NCBI GenBank assembly: GCA_028280195.1
Contig: JANQMH010000017.1
Span: 51,044 to 115,043, forward strand
Direction: 5' to 3'
Length of the DNA stretch: 64,000 nucleotides
Origin: Exilibacterium sp.
GTDB lineage: Bacteria > Pseudomonadota > Gammaproteobacteria > Pseudomonadales > Cellvibrionaceae
The translations under genes and the position numbers were made by a program. Below the pieces are notes generated by a model. It saw only the letters and a list, made by a program, of their open reading frames with translations. It was not told the origin of the DNA and searched no databases. Below are positions 52,346 through 62,790 of the stretch, one piece after another (position 1 is the stretch's first letter; every line of letters begins with the position of its first letter).

Positions 52346-53731
52346 ATGTTGAGGAGAGAAGACGGTCGGCCGCAGCCGGGTATTCGCTGGCTCGGATTTA
52401 CCTTGCGTATACCCCTGGTTCATACCAGGATATCGTGGCCGGAGTTGGCGCAGGGGATGCTGGTAGCGGCCACCACCGCACTGGCGCTGGTGCCGGTGCT
52501 GACCACTTTTTTCGGCCTGACCTTTGAAGAAGCGGTCGCCATGGCCATGCTGCATTCCATCCTGCTGAATGCATCCTGGTGTATATTCGGCGAGCCTTAT
52601 GCCCCCGGCTGGGTGACGCCGGCGCTGCCCTTTGTATTGGCACTGATTGCCTCCGAGGCCTATCCAACGCCGGAACTGCGGTTCCAGATGATGACCGCGC
52701 TGGCGCTGAATTTTGCCCTGCTGCTGGCGGTGCTGGGTATTACCGGGCTGGGCGCCAAACTGATAAAAATCATTCCGGAAAGTTTAAAGGGCGGGATTAT
52801 CCTGGGCGCCGCCATCGCCGCGTTCATCACCGTATTCGACCTGGACGATCAGCAAAACTTTTTGAGCCAGCAGCCGTTTACCATTGTTACCGCGCTGGTG
52901 CTGTCGCTGCTGCTGGCTTTCTCCATGCCGCTGCAGCGCCTGCAGCTGCGCTTTCGCTGGCTCGCCAGGGTTGCCAGTTTTGGCCTGTTGCCGGGTTTTG
53001 TTGCCGGCGCCATTGTCGGTTCCATCGCCGGTGAACTGACTTTCGATATCAAGAGCGGCTGGACGCTGTTGCCGCTGGGTTCGCTGTGGGAAAAATCATC
53101 GCCCTTCAGTATCGGCTGGCCCAGTCTGGAGATGTTTATACAGGCGCTGCCGCTGGCCCTGATCACCTATATATTGTTGTTCGGCGATCTGATTACCGGC
53201 GACGAGGTGCTGCGCGACGGCGCTGCCAGCCGCAGCGATGAAGAGCTGGAAATCAATCATTCGCGCACGCATATGTCGCTGTCCATCCGCAATCTGGCGA
53301 TGGGTATTGTGGCGCCGTTCTTCCCGACCCAGGGCATTCTCTGGACCGGCATCCATGTGGTGATCGTGCAGCGCTGGAAGCAGGGCCGCCAGGTCATGGA
53401 TTCGCTGTTTGACGGGATCAGCTGCTACTACGTGCTGGCGATTCCGGTGCTGTTTTACTACCTGCCGTTTATGACCGGGATGCGCCCGCTGATGGAGATG
53501 GCGCTGGTGATAACCCTGGCGCTGACCGGCTTTGCCTGCGCCTATATCGCCATGGGCAAGGCCAATACGCCGGCCGAGCGCGGCAGCCTGCTGTTGTCCG
53601 GTGTGTGTCTGGCGCTGTTTGAACCGTGGCTGGGGCTGTTGTGTGCGGTGTTGTCCACGGCGGCGCTGGTGGGCTTTGCCGGTGAGTCGGTAACGGCGCG
53701 CAAAGCAAAGGCCGAAGCCGAGTCGTCGTAA
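52346..53731 (+). CDS. Polytopic membrane transporter, NCS2/SulP-like
   Basis: A 461-residue integral membrane protein with about 11-13 hydrophobic segments. Glycine-rich stretches such as ESLKGGIILGAAIAAF and the loop GDLITGDEVLRDGAASRSDE recall NCS2/SulP-type permeases, but I cannot assign a substrate. The start at 52346 has GGGAG shortly upstream; the open frame begins at 52265 but the added part is polar. Its stop codon directly abuts that of tex on the other strand, with no base between. Confidence 0.82.
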   Translation: MLRREDGRPQPGIRWLGFTLRIPLVHTRISWPELAQGMLVAATTALALVPVLTTFFGLTFEEAVAMAMLHSILLNASWCIFGEPYAPGWVTPALPFVLALIASEAYPTPELRFQMMTALALNFALLLAVLGITGLGAKLIKIIPESLKGGIILGAAIAAFITVFDLDDQQNFLSQQPFTIVTALVLSLLLAFSMPLQRLQLRFRWLARVASFGLLPGFVAGAIVGSIAGELTFDIKSGWTLLPLGSLWEKSSPFSIGWPSLEMFIQALPLALITYILLFGDLITGDEVLRDGAASRSDEELEINHSRTHMSLSIRNLAMGIVAPFFPTQGILWTGIHVVIVQRWKQGRQVMDSLFDGISCYYVLAIPVLFYYLPFMTGMRPLMEMALVITLALTGFACAYIAMGKANTPAERGSLLLSGVCLALFEPWLGLLCAVLSTAALVGFAGESVTARKAKAEAESS

Positions 53732-56053
53732 CTAAAACCGCTTGCTTTTCTTCTGTTTCGCCTGGGCAAACAAAGCCGCCATGGTTCCCTGGCCCTGATC
53801 CTGACCGCGGTCCTGTTTATGCGGCGCCCGGCCTTGCGGTTGCTGCCGTCGCGCGCGCTCCCCGGCGCCGGTTTTTTCACCGGGCTGATCGCCCAGGCGC
53901 ATCGACAGGCCGATACGCTTGCGCGCTACATCCACTTCCATGACTTTGACTTTGACGATATCGCCGGCTTTGACGACATCGCGCGGGTCTTTGACAAAAC
54001 GTTCCGCCAGCGCTGAGATATGCACCAGGCCGTCCTGGTGCACGCCGATATCGACAAAGGCGCCGAAGTTGGTGACATTGGTGACCGAGCCCTCCAGTAC
54101 CATGCCGTGTTCGAGGTCGGATATTTTTTCCACGCCGTCCTGAAACTGCGCGGTTTTAAATTCCGGCCGCGGATCGCGGCCGGGTTTGTCCAGTTCGCTG
54201 ATAATATCGCTGACCGTGGGCACACCGAATTTTTCGTCGGTGTAGTCCGCCGCTTTCAACCGCCGCAGAAAAGCCGAATCGCCAATCAGGCTGCTGATAT
54301 TGCGCTGGTGCCGGGCGGAAATCTTTTCCACTACCGAATAGGATTCGGGGTGCACTGCCGAGGCGTCCAGCGGGTTGTCGCCAGCGGCCACGCGCAGAAA
54401 GCCCGCCGCCTGTTCAAAGGTTTTATCCCCCAGGCGCGGCACTTTTTTCAGCGCCTGGCGGTTGCCGAAAGCACCGTTGTTATCGCGAAATTCGACGATA
54501 TTGTTGGCGATCGACTGGTTGAGACCGGAGACCCTGGCCAGCAGTGGCGCCGAGGCGGTATTGACTTCCACGCCCACGGCATTGACACAGTCCTCCACCA
54601 CCGCATCCAGTGAGCGCGCCAGTTGCGCCTGCGAAACATCGTGCTGATATTGCCCCACGCCGATCGACTTCGGCTCGATCTTGACCAACTCGGCCAGCGG
54701 ATCCTGCAGGCGCCGGGCAATGGAAATGGCGCCGCGAATCGTCACATCCAGGTCGGGGAACTCGCGCGCGGCGAACTCGCTGGCGGAGTAAACCGATGCG
54801 CCGGCCTCATTGACCATGACCTTCTGTACTTTCAGATCACTGTGCGCCTTGAGCATGTCGCCGACAAATTTGTCGGTTTCCCGCGAGGCGGTGCCGTTGC
54901 CGATGGCGATCAGGCCGACATGGTATTGCCTGCACATTGCCACCAGTGTCGCTTCGGCTTCGCGCACGCGGTTCTGCGGCGGCGTGGGAAAGATGGCGCC
55001 GTGGTCCAGCACCTTGCCGGTCGCGTCCACCACCGCCACTTTAACGCCGGTGCGCAGGCCGGGATCGAGGCCGATGGTGGCCTTCTGCCCGGCCGGTGCC
55101 GCCAGCAGCAGGTCTTTCAGATTGCTGGCAAATACTTTGATCGCCTCCTCTTCCGCGCGCTCGCGCAGGCTGCCCAGCAGTTCGGTCTCGAGGTGAGTGA
55201 GCAGTTTCACCCGCCAGGTCCAGCGCACCACTTCCGCCAGCCATTTGTCGGCGCCGCGGCCGCGGTTAGCGATATGCCAGTGGTCCGCCACCATCGCCTC
55301 GCAGGGGTGGGCGGCGGTGTTATCGCCGGGGTCGCCCACGCTCAGCGCAACGCTGAGCACGCCTTCGTTGCGGCCGCGAAAGATAGCCAGCGCGCGGTGT
55401 GAAGGTACGCTGTTGAGGGGTTCATCGTACTCGAAGTAATCGCGAAACTTGGCGCCTTCGCTGTCCTTGCCGGCTACCAGCCTGGCGCTTACGCCGGCCT
55501 CCTGCTGCAGAAACCGGCGCAGCTTGCCCAGCAGTTCGGCATCCTCGCTGAACTGCTCCATCAGTATGTATTTGGCGCCGTCCAGAGCTGCTTTGCCGTC
55601 GTCGATTTTGTGTTCCGTATTGAGGTATTTAGCCGCCTCTTGCTGCGGATCCAGATCCGGGTCGGCCAGCAGTGCCAGGGCCAGCGGCTCGAGGCCGGCC
55701 TCGCGGGCGATCTGGCCCTTGGTGCGGCGCTTGGGTTTATAGGGCAGGTAGAGATCCTCGAGGCGGTTTTTGGTATCGGCGCTGCGAATGTCGCTTTCCA
55801 GCTCCGGAGTGAGCTTTTCCTGCTCGGCAATACTCTTGAGAATCACCTCGCGCCGCTCCTCCAGTTCGCGCAGGTAGCGCAGCCGCTCCTCCAGGCCGCG
55901 CAGCTGGCTGTCGTCGAGGCCGTCGGTAACTTCCTTGCGGTAGCGGGCGATAAAGGGCACCGTGGCGCCCTCGTCCAGCAGGGCGACGGCGGCGGCCACC
56001 TGGCGTTCGCGGATATCGAGTTCTTCGGCAAGGCGGTCAAAAATGCTTTTCAT
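53732..56053 (-). CDS. tex: Tex: S1-domain RNA-binding transcription accessory protein
   Basis: A 773-residue Tex protein. Domains in order: N-terminal Tex core (1-200), YqgF/RNase H-like domain (about 325-450; [18 protein letters not shown]), helix-hairpin-helix region (about 490-560), and S1 domain (about 645-715; [20 protein letters not shown]). The tail after 715 is basic and Gln/Gly-rich. Tex binds nucleic acid and helps transcription or RNA decay in several bacteria. The start is the conserved [12 protein letters not shown]. Confidence 0.96.
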   Translation of the reverse strand: MKSIFDRLAEELDIRERQVAAAVALLDEGATVPFIARYRKEVTDGLDDSQLRGLEERLRYLRELEERREVILKSIAEQEKLTPELESDIRSADTKNRLEDLYLPYKPKRRTKGQIAREAGLEPLALALLADPDLDPQQEAAKYLNTEHKIDDGKAALDGAKYILMEQFSEDAELLGKLRRFLQQEAGVSARLVAGKDSEGAKFRDYFEYDEPLNSVPSHRALAIFRGRNEGVLSVALSVGDPGDNTAAHPCEAMVADHWHIANRGRGADKWLAEVVRWTWRVKLLTHLETELLGSLRERAEEEAIKVFASNLKDLLLAAPAGQKATIGLDPGLRTGVKVAVVDATGKVLDHGAIFPTPPQNRVREAEATLVAMCRQYHVGLIAIGNGTASRETDKFVGDMLKAHSDLKVQKVMVNEAGASVYSASEFAAREFPDLDVTIRGAISIARRLQDPLAELVKIEPKSIGVGQYQHDVSQAQLARSLDAVVEDCVNAVGVEVNTASAPLLARVSGLNQSIANNIVEFRDNNGAFGNRQALKKVPRLGDKTFEQAAGFLRVAAGDNPLDASAVHPESYSVVEKISARHQRNISSLIGDSAFLRRLKAADYTDEKFGVPTVSDIISELDKPGRDPRPEFKTAQFQDGVEKISDLEHGMVLEGSVTNVTNFGAFVDIGVHQDGLVHISALAERFVKDPRDVVKAGDIVKVKVMEVDVARKRIGLSMRLGDQPGEKTGAGERARRQQPQGRAPHKQDRGQDQGQGTMAALFAQAKQKKSKRF

Positions 56054-56497
56054 AGACTGGAAACAACTCTCCGAAACCTGGCTGTGGTCCGCGGCGGACC
56101 CGGCGGGAGCTGCATTATGCGTAAATTGCTCCCATATTACAGTCTTGAATTTAGGCGCTTTTTATGGCTGGAACGGTGCCGCTGCGGCCCCCGCGCAGCG
56201 CTCCGATATCCCGCTGTGCTGCGCGCTAACGTCCCGCTGCGCCAGGCGCCAATACCCGGGGACCTGGGCGCCAATGTGAAGTTGGGTAAATCCCTGGGAC
56301 ATCCGGGCGCCGAAGCATTACACTTTTTGCGGTAAGGTTATTAAGGCGGCACGGCCTGGAGGCCAGCGGCATTTGCCCAGGCGGGCGTATATCCGCGCCA
56401 ATAATGTCTAAAGTGCGGCAGTTGGGTTGCGGCAGTTGGGTTGCCGCAGTTGGATTGAGAATGCGGCAGTTTGATTAAGTGGGGTGCCAAGTTGGCG
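56054..56497. other. Divergent region between tex and the RND efflux genes
   Basis: About 440 bp with no gene. It carries a four-unit 14-bp repeat (56415-56476) just before the efflux adaptor gene and must hold both promoters. No operator that I can name is seen. Confidence 0.5.
56415..56476. repeat. 14-bp tandem repeat (GCGGCAGTTGGGTT)
   Basis: Units at 56415-56428 and 56429-56442 are identical; 56443-56456 reads GCCGCAGTTGGATT; after 6 bp a fourth, GCGGCAGTTTGATT, lies at 56463-56476. It ends 21 bp before the efflux adaptor start, so a change in copy number could alter expression. Confidence 0.85.
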
Positions 56498-57811
56498 ATG
56501 CAAAGGTACTGGCAGCTTATTCCGCTCAGCGTGAAGATACTCAGCGGCGGGTTGATCGCTGTGGTGCTGGTGGTGGCGCTGCGGCCCACCCCCGAGCCGC
56601 TGCCCGCTGCCCCGAGTCTGCCGCCGGAGGTAGCCGTTATCGCCGCCAGCCCCAGACCGCAGGCACTGTCCGTCACCACCCAGGGGACGGTGGCGCCGCG
56701 CCGCGAGATCGATCTGGTGGCGCAGGTAGCCGGCAGAATCCACAGTGCCGCGCAGAACTTTGTCGACGGCGGCTTTTTTGCTGCCGGCGAGACTCTGGTC
56801 AGCATCGACGATCGCGACTATCAGTTTGCCCTGGTGCGCGCTGCCGCCAGGGTCAAGGAAGCGCAGCAGGCCCTGGCCACCGAGCGCGGCCGCGCCCGCC
56901 AGGCGCAGCGCGAATGGCGCGACCTGGGCAATGCCGAGGCCAATGCGCTGTTTCTGCGCAAGCCCCAGCTGGCGGCGGCCGAGGCGGCGCTGGCATCGGC
57001 TCAGGCCGAGCGCGACCAGGCGCGGCTCGATCTGCAGCGCACCGCTATCAGTGTGCCTTTTGCCGGGCGGGTGCGCGAAACCGGCGTCGATCTGGGCCAG
57101 TACGTCTCCCCCGGCACCCGTATCGCGACTGTTTACGACACCAAAGTGGCGCAGATTCGCCTGCCGCTCACCGACCGCCAGGCGGCGCTGGTGGATCTGC
57201 CGCTGGGCTTTCGCGGCGATGATCACAGCCCCGGCCCGGCGGTGGCGATCAGCGGGGTCATCGCCGGGAAACAGTACCACTGGAGCGGGCGTATCGTGCG
57301 CACCGATGCCAGCGTCGATACCCGCAGCCGCATGTATTACGCGGTGGCCGAGGTCGTCGATCCCTTCGTTGCCGATCCGGGCTCGGCTCAGGTACCGCTG
57401 GTGGTGGGACTGTTTGTGGAGGCGCGCATCAGCGGCCGCCAGCTGCCCGATATCGTTACCCTGCCGACCCGGGCGCTGTTTAAGCGCAACCGTATTTACA
57501 CCCTCGACGCCGGTGACCGGGTACAGCTGAAAACCGTCGACGTGTTACACCGCGGTCGCCAGCAGGTCTGGGTGCGCGGTGAGCTGGCTGCCGGCGAGCG
57601 GGTGGTGATCGGCCAGCAGTCCTATCTGCAGCCGGGCCTGCTGGTGTCGCCGCGTATCGCCGCCGAAGACAGCCGGGTAGTCGAGCAGGAGCCCGCCGCC
57701 ACACCGCAGGGAGACAGCGATGCCGCGCCGCAGCCCCTGGGCGAGGCCGCGCCCGGGGCCGCGGCGCCGGCCTCGGTCGCCGCAGTCAGTGGCGCCGCGC
57801 CGGGCAGCTGA
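56498..57811 (+). CDS. RND efflux periplasmic adaptor (HlyD/MFP family)
   Basis: A 437-residue adaptor. The N-terminal anchor (about 5-28) is followed by the lipoyl-like halves (EIDLVAQVAGRIHSAAQNFVDGG; RTAISVPFAGRVRETGVDLGQYV) around a short coiled coil (about 95-155, Ala/Glu/Arg/Gln-rich). The tail is an Ala/Pro/Glu-rich extension. The start ATG 56498 is preferred over a TTG 27 bp upstream. It links an inner-membrane RND pump to an outer-membrane channel; the channel gene is not in this window. 8 bp to the pump gene. Confidence 0.92.
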   Translation: MQRYWQLIPLSVKILSGGLIAVVLVVALRPTPEPLPAAPSLPPEVAVIAASPRPQALSVTTQGTVAPRREIDLVAQVAGRIHSAAQNFVDGGFFAAGETLVSIDDRDYQFALVRAAARVKEAQQALATERGRARQAQREWRDLGNAEANALFLRKPQLAAAEAALASAQAERDQARLDLQRTAISVPFAGRVRETGVDLGQYVSPGTRIATVYDTKVAQIRLPLTDRQAALVDLPLGFRGDDHSPGPAVAISGVIAGKQYHWSGRIVRTDASVDTRSRMYYAVAEVVDPFVADPGSAQVPLVVGLFVEARISGRQLPDIVTLPTRALFKRNRIYTLDAGDRVQLKTVDVLHRGRQQVWVRGELAAGERVVIGQQSYLQPGLLVSPRIAAEDSRVVEQEPAATPQGDSDAAPQPLGEAAPGAAAPASVAAVSGAAPGS

Positions 57812-57819
57812 GCGATGCG

Positions 57820-60800
57820 ATGAGCCGGATCATTCAGTGGTTTGTCGAAAACCCCATCGCCGCCAACCTGCTGATGGTGCTGATCGTGGTGGGAGGCACT
57901 TTCAATCTGGCGGCGCTGGACAAGGAAGTGTTTCCGGCCATACTCACCGATACCATCGAAGTTACCGTGCCCTACCCCGGCGCCGGACCCCAGGAAGTGG
58001 AGGAGCTGATTGCCATCCGTATCGAGGAGGCGATCGCCGACCTCGACGGCATTGACGAAATCCGCTCCGAATCCCGCGAAGGCAGCGCCCGCGTCATCGT
58101 GGAAGTCATTTCCGGTTTCGACCCCCAGCGCCTGCTCAACGATATCAAGACCCGCGTCGACGCCATTCCCACCTTTCCGGTCGACAGCGAGCGCCCGCAG
58201 GTGACCCAGCAGCCTTTTCGCCGCCAGATCATGAGCCTGGCGCTGTTTGGCGATGTGGACGAGGCGGCGCTGAAGCGCACCGGCGAGCGCCTGCGCAATG
58301 AGCTGGCGCTGCTGCCGGGCGTGTCGCTGGTACAGCTCAACGCCACCCGCGCCGATGAAATGGCGATCGAGTTATCGGAGAGCGGCCTGCGCCGCTACAA
58401 TCTGAGTTTCCAGCAGGTTGCCGACGCGGTGCGCCGTTCATCGCTGAACCTGCCGGCCGGCAGTATCAAAACCGACGGCGGTGATATCCAGCTGCAGACG
58501 CGCGGCCAGGCCTATAGCGCCGAGGACTTCGAAGGCATTGTGGTCGACAGCCGCGAAGACGGCGCCAAACTGTTGCTGGGCGATATCGCCACGGTGACCG
58601 ACGGTTTTGCCGAGAGCGATCTGGTGGCGCGCCTGAACGGCAAGCCGGCGGTGTTTCTGGAATTGTTCGTTACCGACAACCCGAATATTCTCGCGTCCAC
58701 CGACACCGTGCGCGACTATCTCGCCATCGCCCGGCAGCAACTGCCGCCGGGTTTGTCGCTGACGGTGTGGCGCGACTGGTCGGAACTGTTTACCGGGCGT
58801 ATGAATCTGCTGCTGAAAAACTCTCTCACCGGTCTGCTGCTGGTGTTTGTGGTACTGATGCTGTTTTTGCGGCCGGCGCTGGCCGGCTGGGTGTGTATCG
58901 GTATCGCCGTGGCTTTTATGGGGGCGCTGTGGATACTGATGTACACCGGCGTCAGTATCAATATGATCTCCCTGTTTGCGTTTTTGCTGGTGCTGGGCAT
59001 TGTCGTCGACGACGCCATTATCGTCGGCGAAAGTATTTACTCGCGCCAGCAGCAGGGCATGATGGGCAGCGCGGGTGCCGCCAGCGGCACCAAACTGGTG
59101 AGCAAACCGGTGCTGTACGCGGTGGTCAGCACGATGATTTTTTTCACCCCGATGTTTGTGCTGCCGGGCACCATGGGCGATATCACCCATCCCATTCCGG
59201 TGGTGGTGATTCTGTGCCTGATGTTCTCGCTGATCGAGTCGATGCTGATCCTGCCCAGCCACCTCGCCAGCCTTAAGCCGGAAACCGAGAGCCGCTTTGA
59301 AATTCTGCGCCGCCTGGCGCGGGTGAGAAAAATGTTTGCGCGCGGCATGGAGCGTTTTGCCAGCGACTATTTCCGCCCGCGGCTGGAGCGCATGCTGCAG
59401 GCCAACACGGCCACTATCAGTTGTTTTGTGGTCGCTTTCGCGCTGTCGGTGGCGGTCTACGCCAGCGGCTGGATCAAGCAGTCTTTCATGCCCATCGTAC
59501 CCGCCGATTTTGTCCTGGCGCAGGTGGAGCTGGCCGAGGGCGTGCCGTTTACGGACACGCTGGCGGTAATGGAGCAGATCGACAACGCCGCCGGCAACCT
59601 GCGCCGCGATGAGCAGATGATCGCGCTCAACGGTCACGGCGATTTTATCGCCGATATACAGACCTGGGGCTACGGCAATCGCGTCACCATCGTGGTGGCG
59701 CTGGAGGGCGCCGACAAGCGCCGCATCGGCACCGAGGCGGTAACCAAACGCTGGCGCGAGCTGATTGGCGATTTGCCCGAGGTGGAGGACTTTGACCTCA
59801 GTTACACCATCAATCAACGCACCGAGGCGATTCGGCTGCGCCTGTCCACTGCCGGCGACAGCGCAATGCAGGCCGCCGCGGTACAGGCGGTGAAGCGGGC
59901 GCTGGCGCTCTACCCCGATGTCTACGATATCAAGGACTCCCTGGAGACCGGCCGCACCGAGATCGAACTGGATTTGAAAACCCACGCCGAGACGCTCGAA
60001 CTCGGTTTGAACGATGTCGCCCGCCAGGTGCGGCAGGGCTTTTACGGCGAGGAGGTGCAGCGCATTCCGCGCGGCACCGAGGATGTCAAGGTGATGGTGC
60101 GCTACCCGCGCGAAGAGCGCCAGCAGATCGAGCAATTGGGCGATATGCGCATCAGGACCGCCGACCAGCGTGAAATACCGCTGGAGGCGGTGGCCGATAT
60201 CCGCTTTGTGCCGGGCTATACCACCATCGATCGTATCGACCGCAAACGCAGTATCACCGTGTCGGCGGAGGTGGCCGAGGGCCCGAGCAACGGCAATATG
60301 ATTGTCGCCGACCTGATCCGCCGCAACCTGCCGGACTGGCAGCAGCGCTTCCCCGGCTTTAGCCTGCAGATAGATGGCGATATGCGCGAAGAGTCGGACT
60401 TTATGGCCTCGGTTGTCAGCAACTTCATTCTCACCCTGCTGATCATCTACGGCCTGATGGCGGTAGCTTTCCGCTCCTACTGGCAGCCGGTGCTGATTCT
60501 GACGGCGATTCCCTTCGGCTTCATGGGCGCGGTGATCGGCCACCTGCTGATGGGGCGGGAGATCAGCATGCTGTCCAGTCTCGGCTTTATCGCCTGCGCC
60601 GGGGTGGTGGTAAACGACAACCTGGTACTGCTCGACCGTATCAATCGCCTGCGCCAGCAGGGCAGGGAAGCCTTTGCGGCTGTGGTGCAGGCGGCCCAGG
60701 ATCGCTTCCGGCCAATTGTGCTGACGTCCCTGACCACCTTTATCGGCCTGGTGCCGATCCTCTCCGAACAGAGCACCCAGGCGCGCTTTTTGATACCCAT

Positions 60801-60933
60801 GGTGATCTCCCTGTCCTTCGGTGTGCTGTTTGCCACCACGGTTACCCTGATACTGGTGCCGAGTCTCTACTATACTGCGGAAAAGGTGCGGCTCCGCCTG
60901 CGCCGGCGCGACAAGCTGGCGGCGGAAAACTGA
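57820..60933 (+). CDS. RND-family efflux pump, inner-membrane transporter
   Basis: A 1037-residue RND transporter of the AcrB/MdtB-like superfamily. Its 12 transmembrane segments and two large periplasmic loops are evident; the proton-relay Asp pair lies in GIVVDDAIIVGESIY, near residue 395, in TM4. The N-terminus MSRIIQWFVENPIAANLL is typical. It exports a hydrophobic substrate with the adaptor encoded just before it. Substrate unknown. Confidence 0.95.
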   Translation: MSRIIQWFVENPIAANLLMVLIVVGGTFNLAALDKEVFPAILTDTIEVTVPYPGAGPQEVEELIAIRIEEAIADLDGIDEIRSESREGSARVIVEVISGFDPQRLLNDIKTRVDAIPTFPVDSERPQVTQQPFRRQIMSLALFGDVDEAALKRTGERLRNELALLPGVSLVQLNATRADEMAIELSESGLRRYNLSFQQVADAVRRSSLNLPAGSIKTDGGDIQLQTRGQAYSAEDFEGIVVDSREDGAKLLLGDIATVTDGFAESDLVARLNGKPAVFLELFVTDNPNILASTDTVRDYLAIARQQLPPGLSLTVWRDWSELFTGRMNLLLKNSLTGLLLVFVVLMLFLRPALAGWVCIGIAVAFMGALWILMYTGVSINMISLFAFLLVLGIVVDDAIIVGESIYSRQQQGMMGSAGAASGTKLVSKPVLYAVVSTMIFFTPMFVLPGTMGDITHPIPVVVILCLMFSLIESMLILPSHLASLKPETESRFEILRRLARVRKMFARGMERFASDYFRPRLERMLQANTATISCFVVAFALSVAVYASGWIKQSFMPIVPADFVLAQVELAEGVPFTDTLAVMEQIDNAAGNLRRDEQMIALNGHGDFIADIQTWGYGNRVTIVVALEGADKRRIGTEAVTKRWRELIGDLPEVEDFDLSYTINQRTEAIRLRLSTAGDSAMQAAAVQAVKRALALYPDVYDIKDSLETGRTEIELDLKTHAETLELGLNDVARQVRQGFYGEEVQRIPRGTEDVKVMVRYPREERQQIEQLGDMRIRTADQREIPLEAVADIRFVPGYTTIDRIDRKRSITVSAEVAEGPSNGNMIVADLIRRNLPDWQQRFPGFSLQIDGDMREESDFMASVVSNFILTLLIIYGLMAVAFRSYWQPVLILTAIPFGFMGAVIGHLLMGREISMLSSLGFIACAGVVVNDNLVLLDRINRLRQQGREAFAAVVQAAQDRFRPIVLTSLTTFIGLVPILSEQSTQARFLIPMVISLSFGVLFATTVTLILVPSLYYTAEKVRLRLRRRDKLAAEN

Positions 60934-60956
60934 TAGCAAGCGCGGTATGTGTACTG

Positions 60957-61598
60957 ATGCGACAATTATTTATTGCCAACCCCAAGGGCGGCTGTGGAAA
61001 GACCACACTGGCTGCGCAGCTGGCCGGCTATTATGCCCGCCGCGGCGAGGCCGTGGCACTGGTGGACCACGACCCCCAGCGCTCATCACTGGACTGGATC
61101 AAGTGCCGGCCGGCGGCCACGGCGGCGGTTACAGCGATTGCCGGCTACAAAGGTGAGCAGGCACTGAATGGCTACGATCTGGCGATACACGATGTTCCCG
61201 CTGCCTGCGGTATTGCGGCGCTGACCGGGTTTATGCCGCCGGGCTGCAAACTGCTGGTGCCGATTCTGCCGTCGCCGACCGATATCAGAGCCGGGGTGCG
61301 TTTTTTGATGGATCTGAACATCGACCGGCGCATCGGCGAACTGGGGGTGGATATCGGCCTGGTGGCCAACCGCGTGCGCGCCAATACCCGCTATTACCGG
61401 GTGCTGGCCTCTTTTCTCGAATCGGTCAATCTGCCGCTGATCGCCAATATTCGCGACACCCAGAACTATGTCAGGGTAATGGACAGCGGCATTACCATCT
61501 TCGACCTGCCCCACAGTCGCGTGGCCGCCGATATTCAACAGTGGGCGCCGCTGTTGAGCTGGGTCGAAAACGGTCACACTCGTGCCGAAGCTGTGTAA
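60957..61598 (+). CDS. ParA/MinD-like ATPase
   Basis: A 213-residue ParA-family ATPase with deviant Walker A KGGCGKTT (residues 10-17), VDHDPQRSS for Walker A', and the AIHDVPA and LVPILPSPTDIRA stretches. No ParB partner is adjacent, so it is an orphan that may position a cell structure rather than segregate DNA. Its 3' end (CGTGCCGAAGCTGT to the stop and beyond) is repeated 80 bp downstream around a heptamer tract. Confidence 0.9.
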   Translation: MRQLFIANPKGGCGKTTLAAQLAGYYARRGEAVALVDHDPQRSSLDWIKCRPAATAAVTAIAGYKGEQALNGYDLAIHDVPAACGIAALTGFMPPGCKLLVPILPSPTDIRAGVRFLMDLNIDRRIGELGVDIGLVANRVRANTRYYRVLASFLESVNLPLIANIRDTQNYVRVMDSGITIFDLPHSRVAADIQQWAPLLSWVENGHTRAEAV

Positions 61599-61699
61599 AA
61601 TCTGGTTACCAAAAAGAGTCGCTAGTCATTAGTCATTAGTCGCTAGTCACTAGTCGCTAGCGTGCCGAAGCTGTCTAAAACCTGGGGACCAAAAAGGGT
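61581..61699. repeat. Direct duplication flanking a CTAG heptamer tract
   Basis: A 39-bp stretch at 61581-61619, containing the end of the ParA-like gene, recurs at 61661-61699 with 5 mismatches and an 80-bp period. Between the copies is the heptamer tract 3. It looks like an insertion or slippage event that duplicated the flank. Confidence 0.85.
61617..61660. repeat. Heptamer tandem repeat (CTAGTCR), tract 3
   Basis: Units CTAGTCA, TTAGTCA, TTAGTCG, CTAGTCA, CTAGTCG, CTAGCGT follow in 7-bp register, 18 bp after the ParA-like stop. Confidence 0.9.
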
Positions 61700-61902
61700 G
61701 CGTGGCGAATGGCACCGCTTCTGCCCGAGTGAGCGCCATCCGGGCCGGCAACAAATAGAAATCATTGGTATCAGTGCCTGCCGCTGACCCGTTTTTTAGA
61801 TCCATTTATGGCTGAAACCGGCCCTCGTTCATCACTTGCCCCTGGATGGTGCAGGGGCCCTTGCTTTATAGTCTGCCCTCGTTTGCCAGGGGGTCATGCG
61901 CA

Positions 61903-62790
61903 ATGGACGATGAACAGTCACGGCGGCAGGGTGTCGCGCTTGCCGCCGCCGCTTTCCTGATGTGGGGCGTATTGCCGATTTATTTCAAATGGCTCAGCGA
62001 TATTTCCAGCTTTGAAGTGGTGGCCCACCGGGCCCTGTGGTCGTTCTTGTTTGGCGCTCTGTTGCTGATTGCCAGTGGCCAGCTGCAGCGCATGCTGGCG
62101 GTAGCGGTCAATCCGAGGCTGATGGCCTACCTGCTGTTGACCGCGGTGCTGGTGGCCTCCAACTGGCTGGTGTTTGTGTGGGCGGTGGGTGCCGGCAAAA
62201 TACTCGATGCCAGCCTGGGTTATTACATCAACCCGATTATGAATATGCTGCTGGGTTATTTGATACTCGGCGAAAAAATGCGCCCCTTGCAGAAACTCGC
62301 CGCGGCGCTGGTGGTGATCGGCGTCGCTGTCGCGCTGGCAAAGTTCGGCGCAGTGCCCTGGGTGGCACTGTTTCTGGCGGTGACCTTCGGGTTGTACGGG
62401 CTGATCCGCAAGCAGGTACCGGTGGATTCGCAGACGGGATTGTTTCTGGAGACAACGATACTGCTGCCACTGGCCCTGGGCTATCTGCTGTGGCTCGAGT
62501 CGCCGACCAGCAATCTGCTTGCCAACAGCTGGGATATCAACCTGCTGCTGGTACTGGCGGGGCCGTTTACCATGGTGCCGCTGCTGCTGTTTGCCGCGGG
62601 CGCCAGGCGCATTCAGCTGACGACGCTGGGTTTTCTACAGTATATCGGTCCCAGTCTCATGTTTTTGATCGCCGTGGTAGTTTACGGCGAAGAGTTTACT
62701 GTGGACAAAGGCGTAACCTTTGGCTTTATCTGGGCGGCACTGGTGCTGGTATCGCTGGATGCCATGCGCCGGCACCGCAAAAGTGCTTAA
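61903..62790 (+). CDS. rarD: RarD-type EamA membrane transporter
   Basis: A 295-residue member of the EamA drug/metabolite transporter superfamily with about ten membrane segments. GVLPIYFKWL, HRALWSFLFG and NWLVFVWAV...ASLGYYINP are typical of RarD. The start ATG 61903 has AGGGGG 9 bp upstream; the frame is open back to 61846 without a good site. Substrate unknown; RarD homologues have been linked to chloramphenicol tolerance. Confidence 0.92.
   Translation: MDDEQSRRQGVALAAAAFLMWGVLPIYFKWLSDISSFEVVAHRALWSFLFGALLLIASGQLQRMLAVAVNPRLMAYLLLTAVLVASNWLVFVWAVGAGKILDASLGYYINPIMNMLLGYLILGEKMRPLQKLAAALVVIGVAVALAKFGAVPWVALFLAVTFGLYGLIRKQVPVDSQTGLFLETTILLPLALGYLLWLESPTSNLLANSWDINLLLVLAGPFTMVPLLLFAAGARRIQLTTLGFLQYIGPSLMFLIAVVVYGEEFTVDKGVTFGFIWAALVLVSLDAMRRHRKSA

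Noticed and set aside
58438..60939. 833-codon minus-strand frame opposite the RND pump
   Set aside because: The RND transporter with its TM segments and VDDAI motif is unmistakable on the plus strand; the other is a His/Gln-rich shadow.
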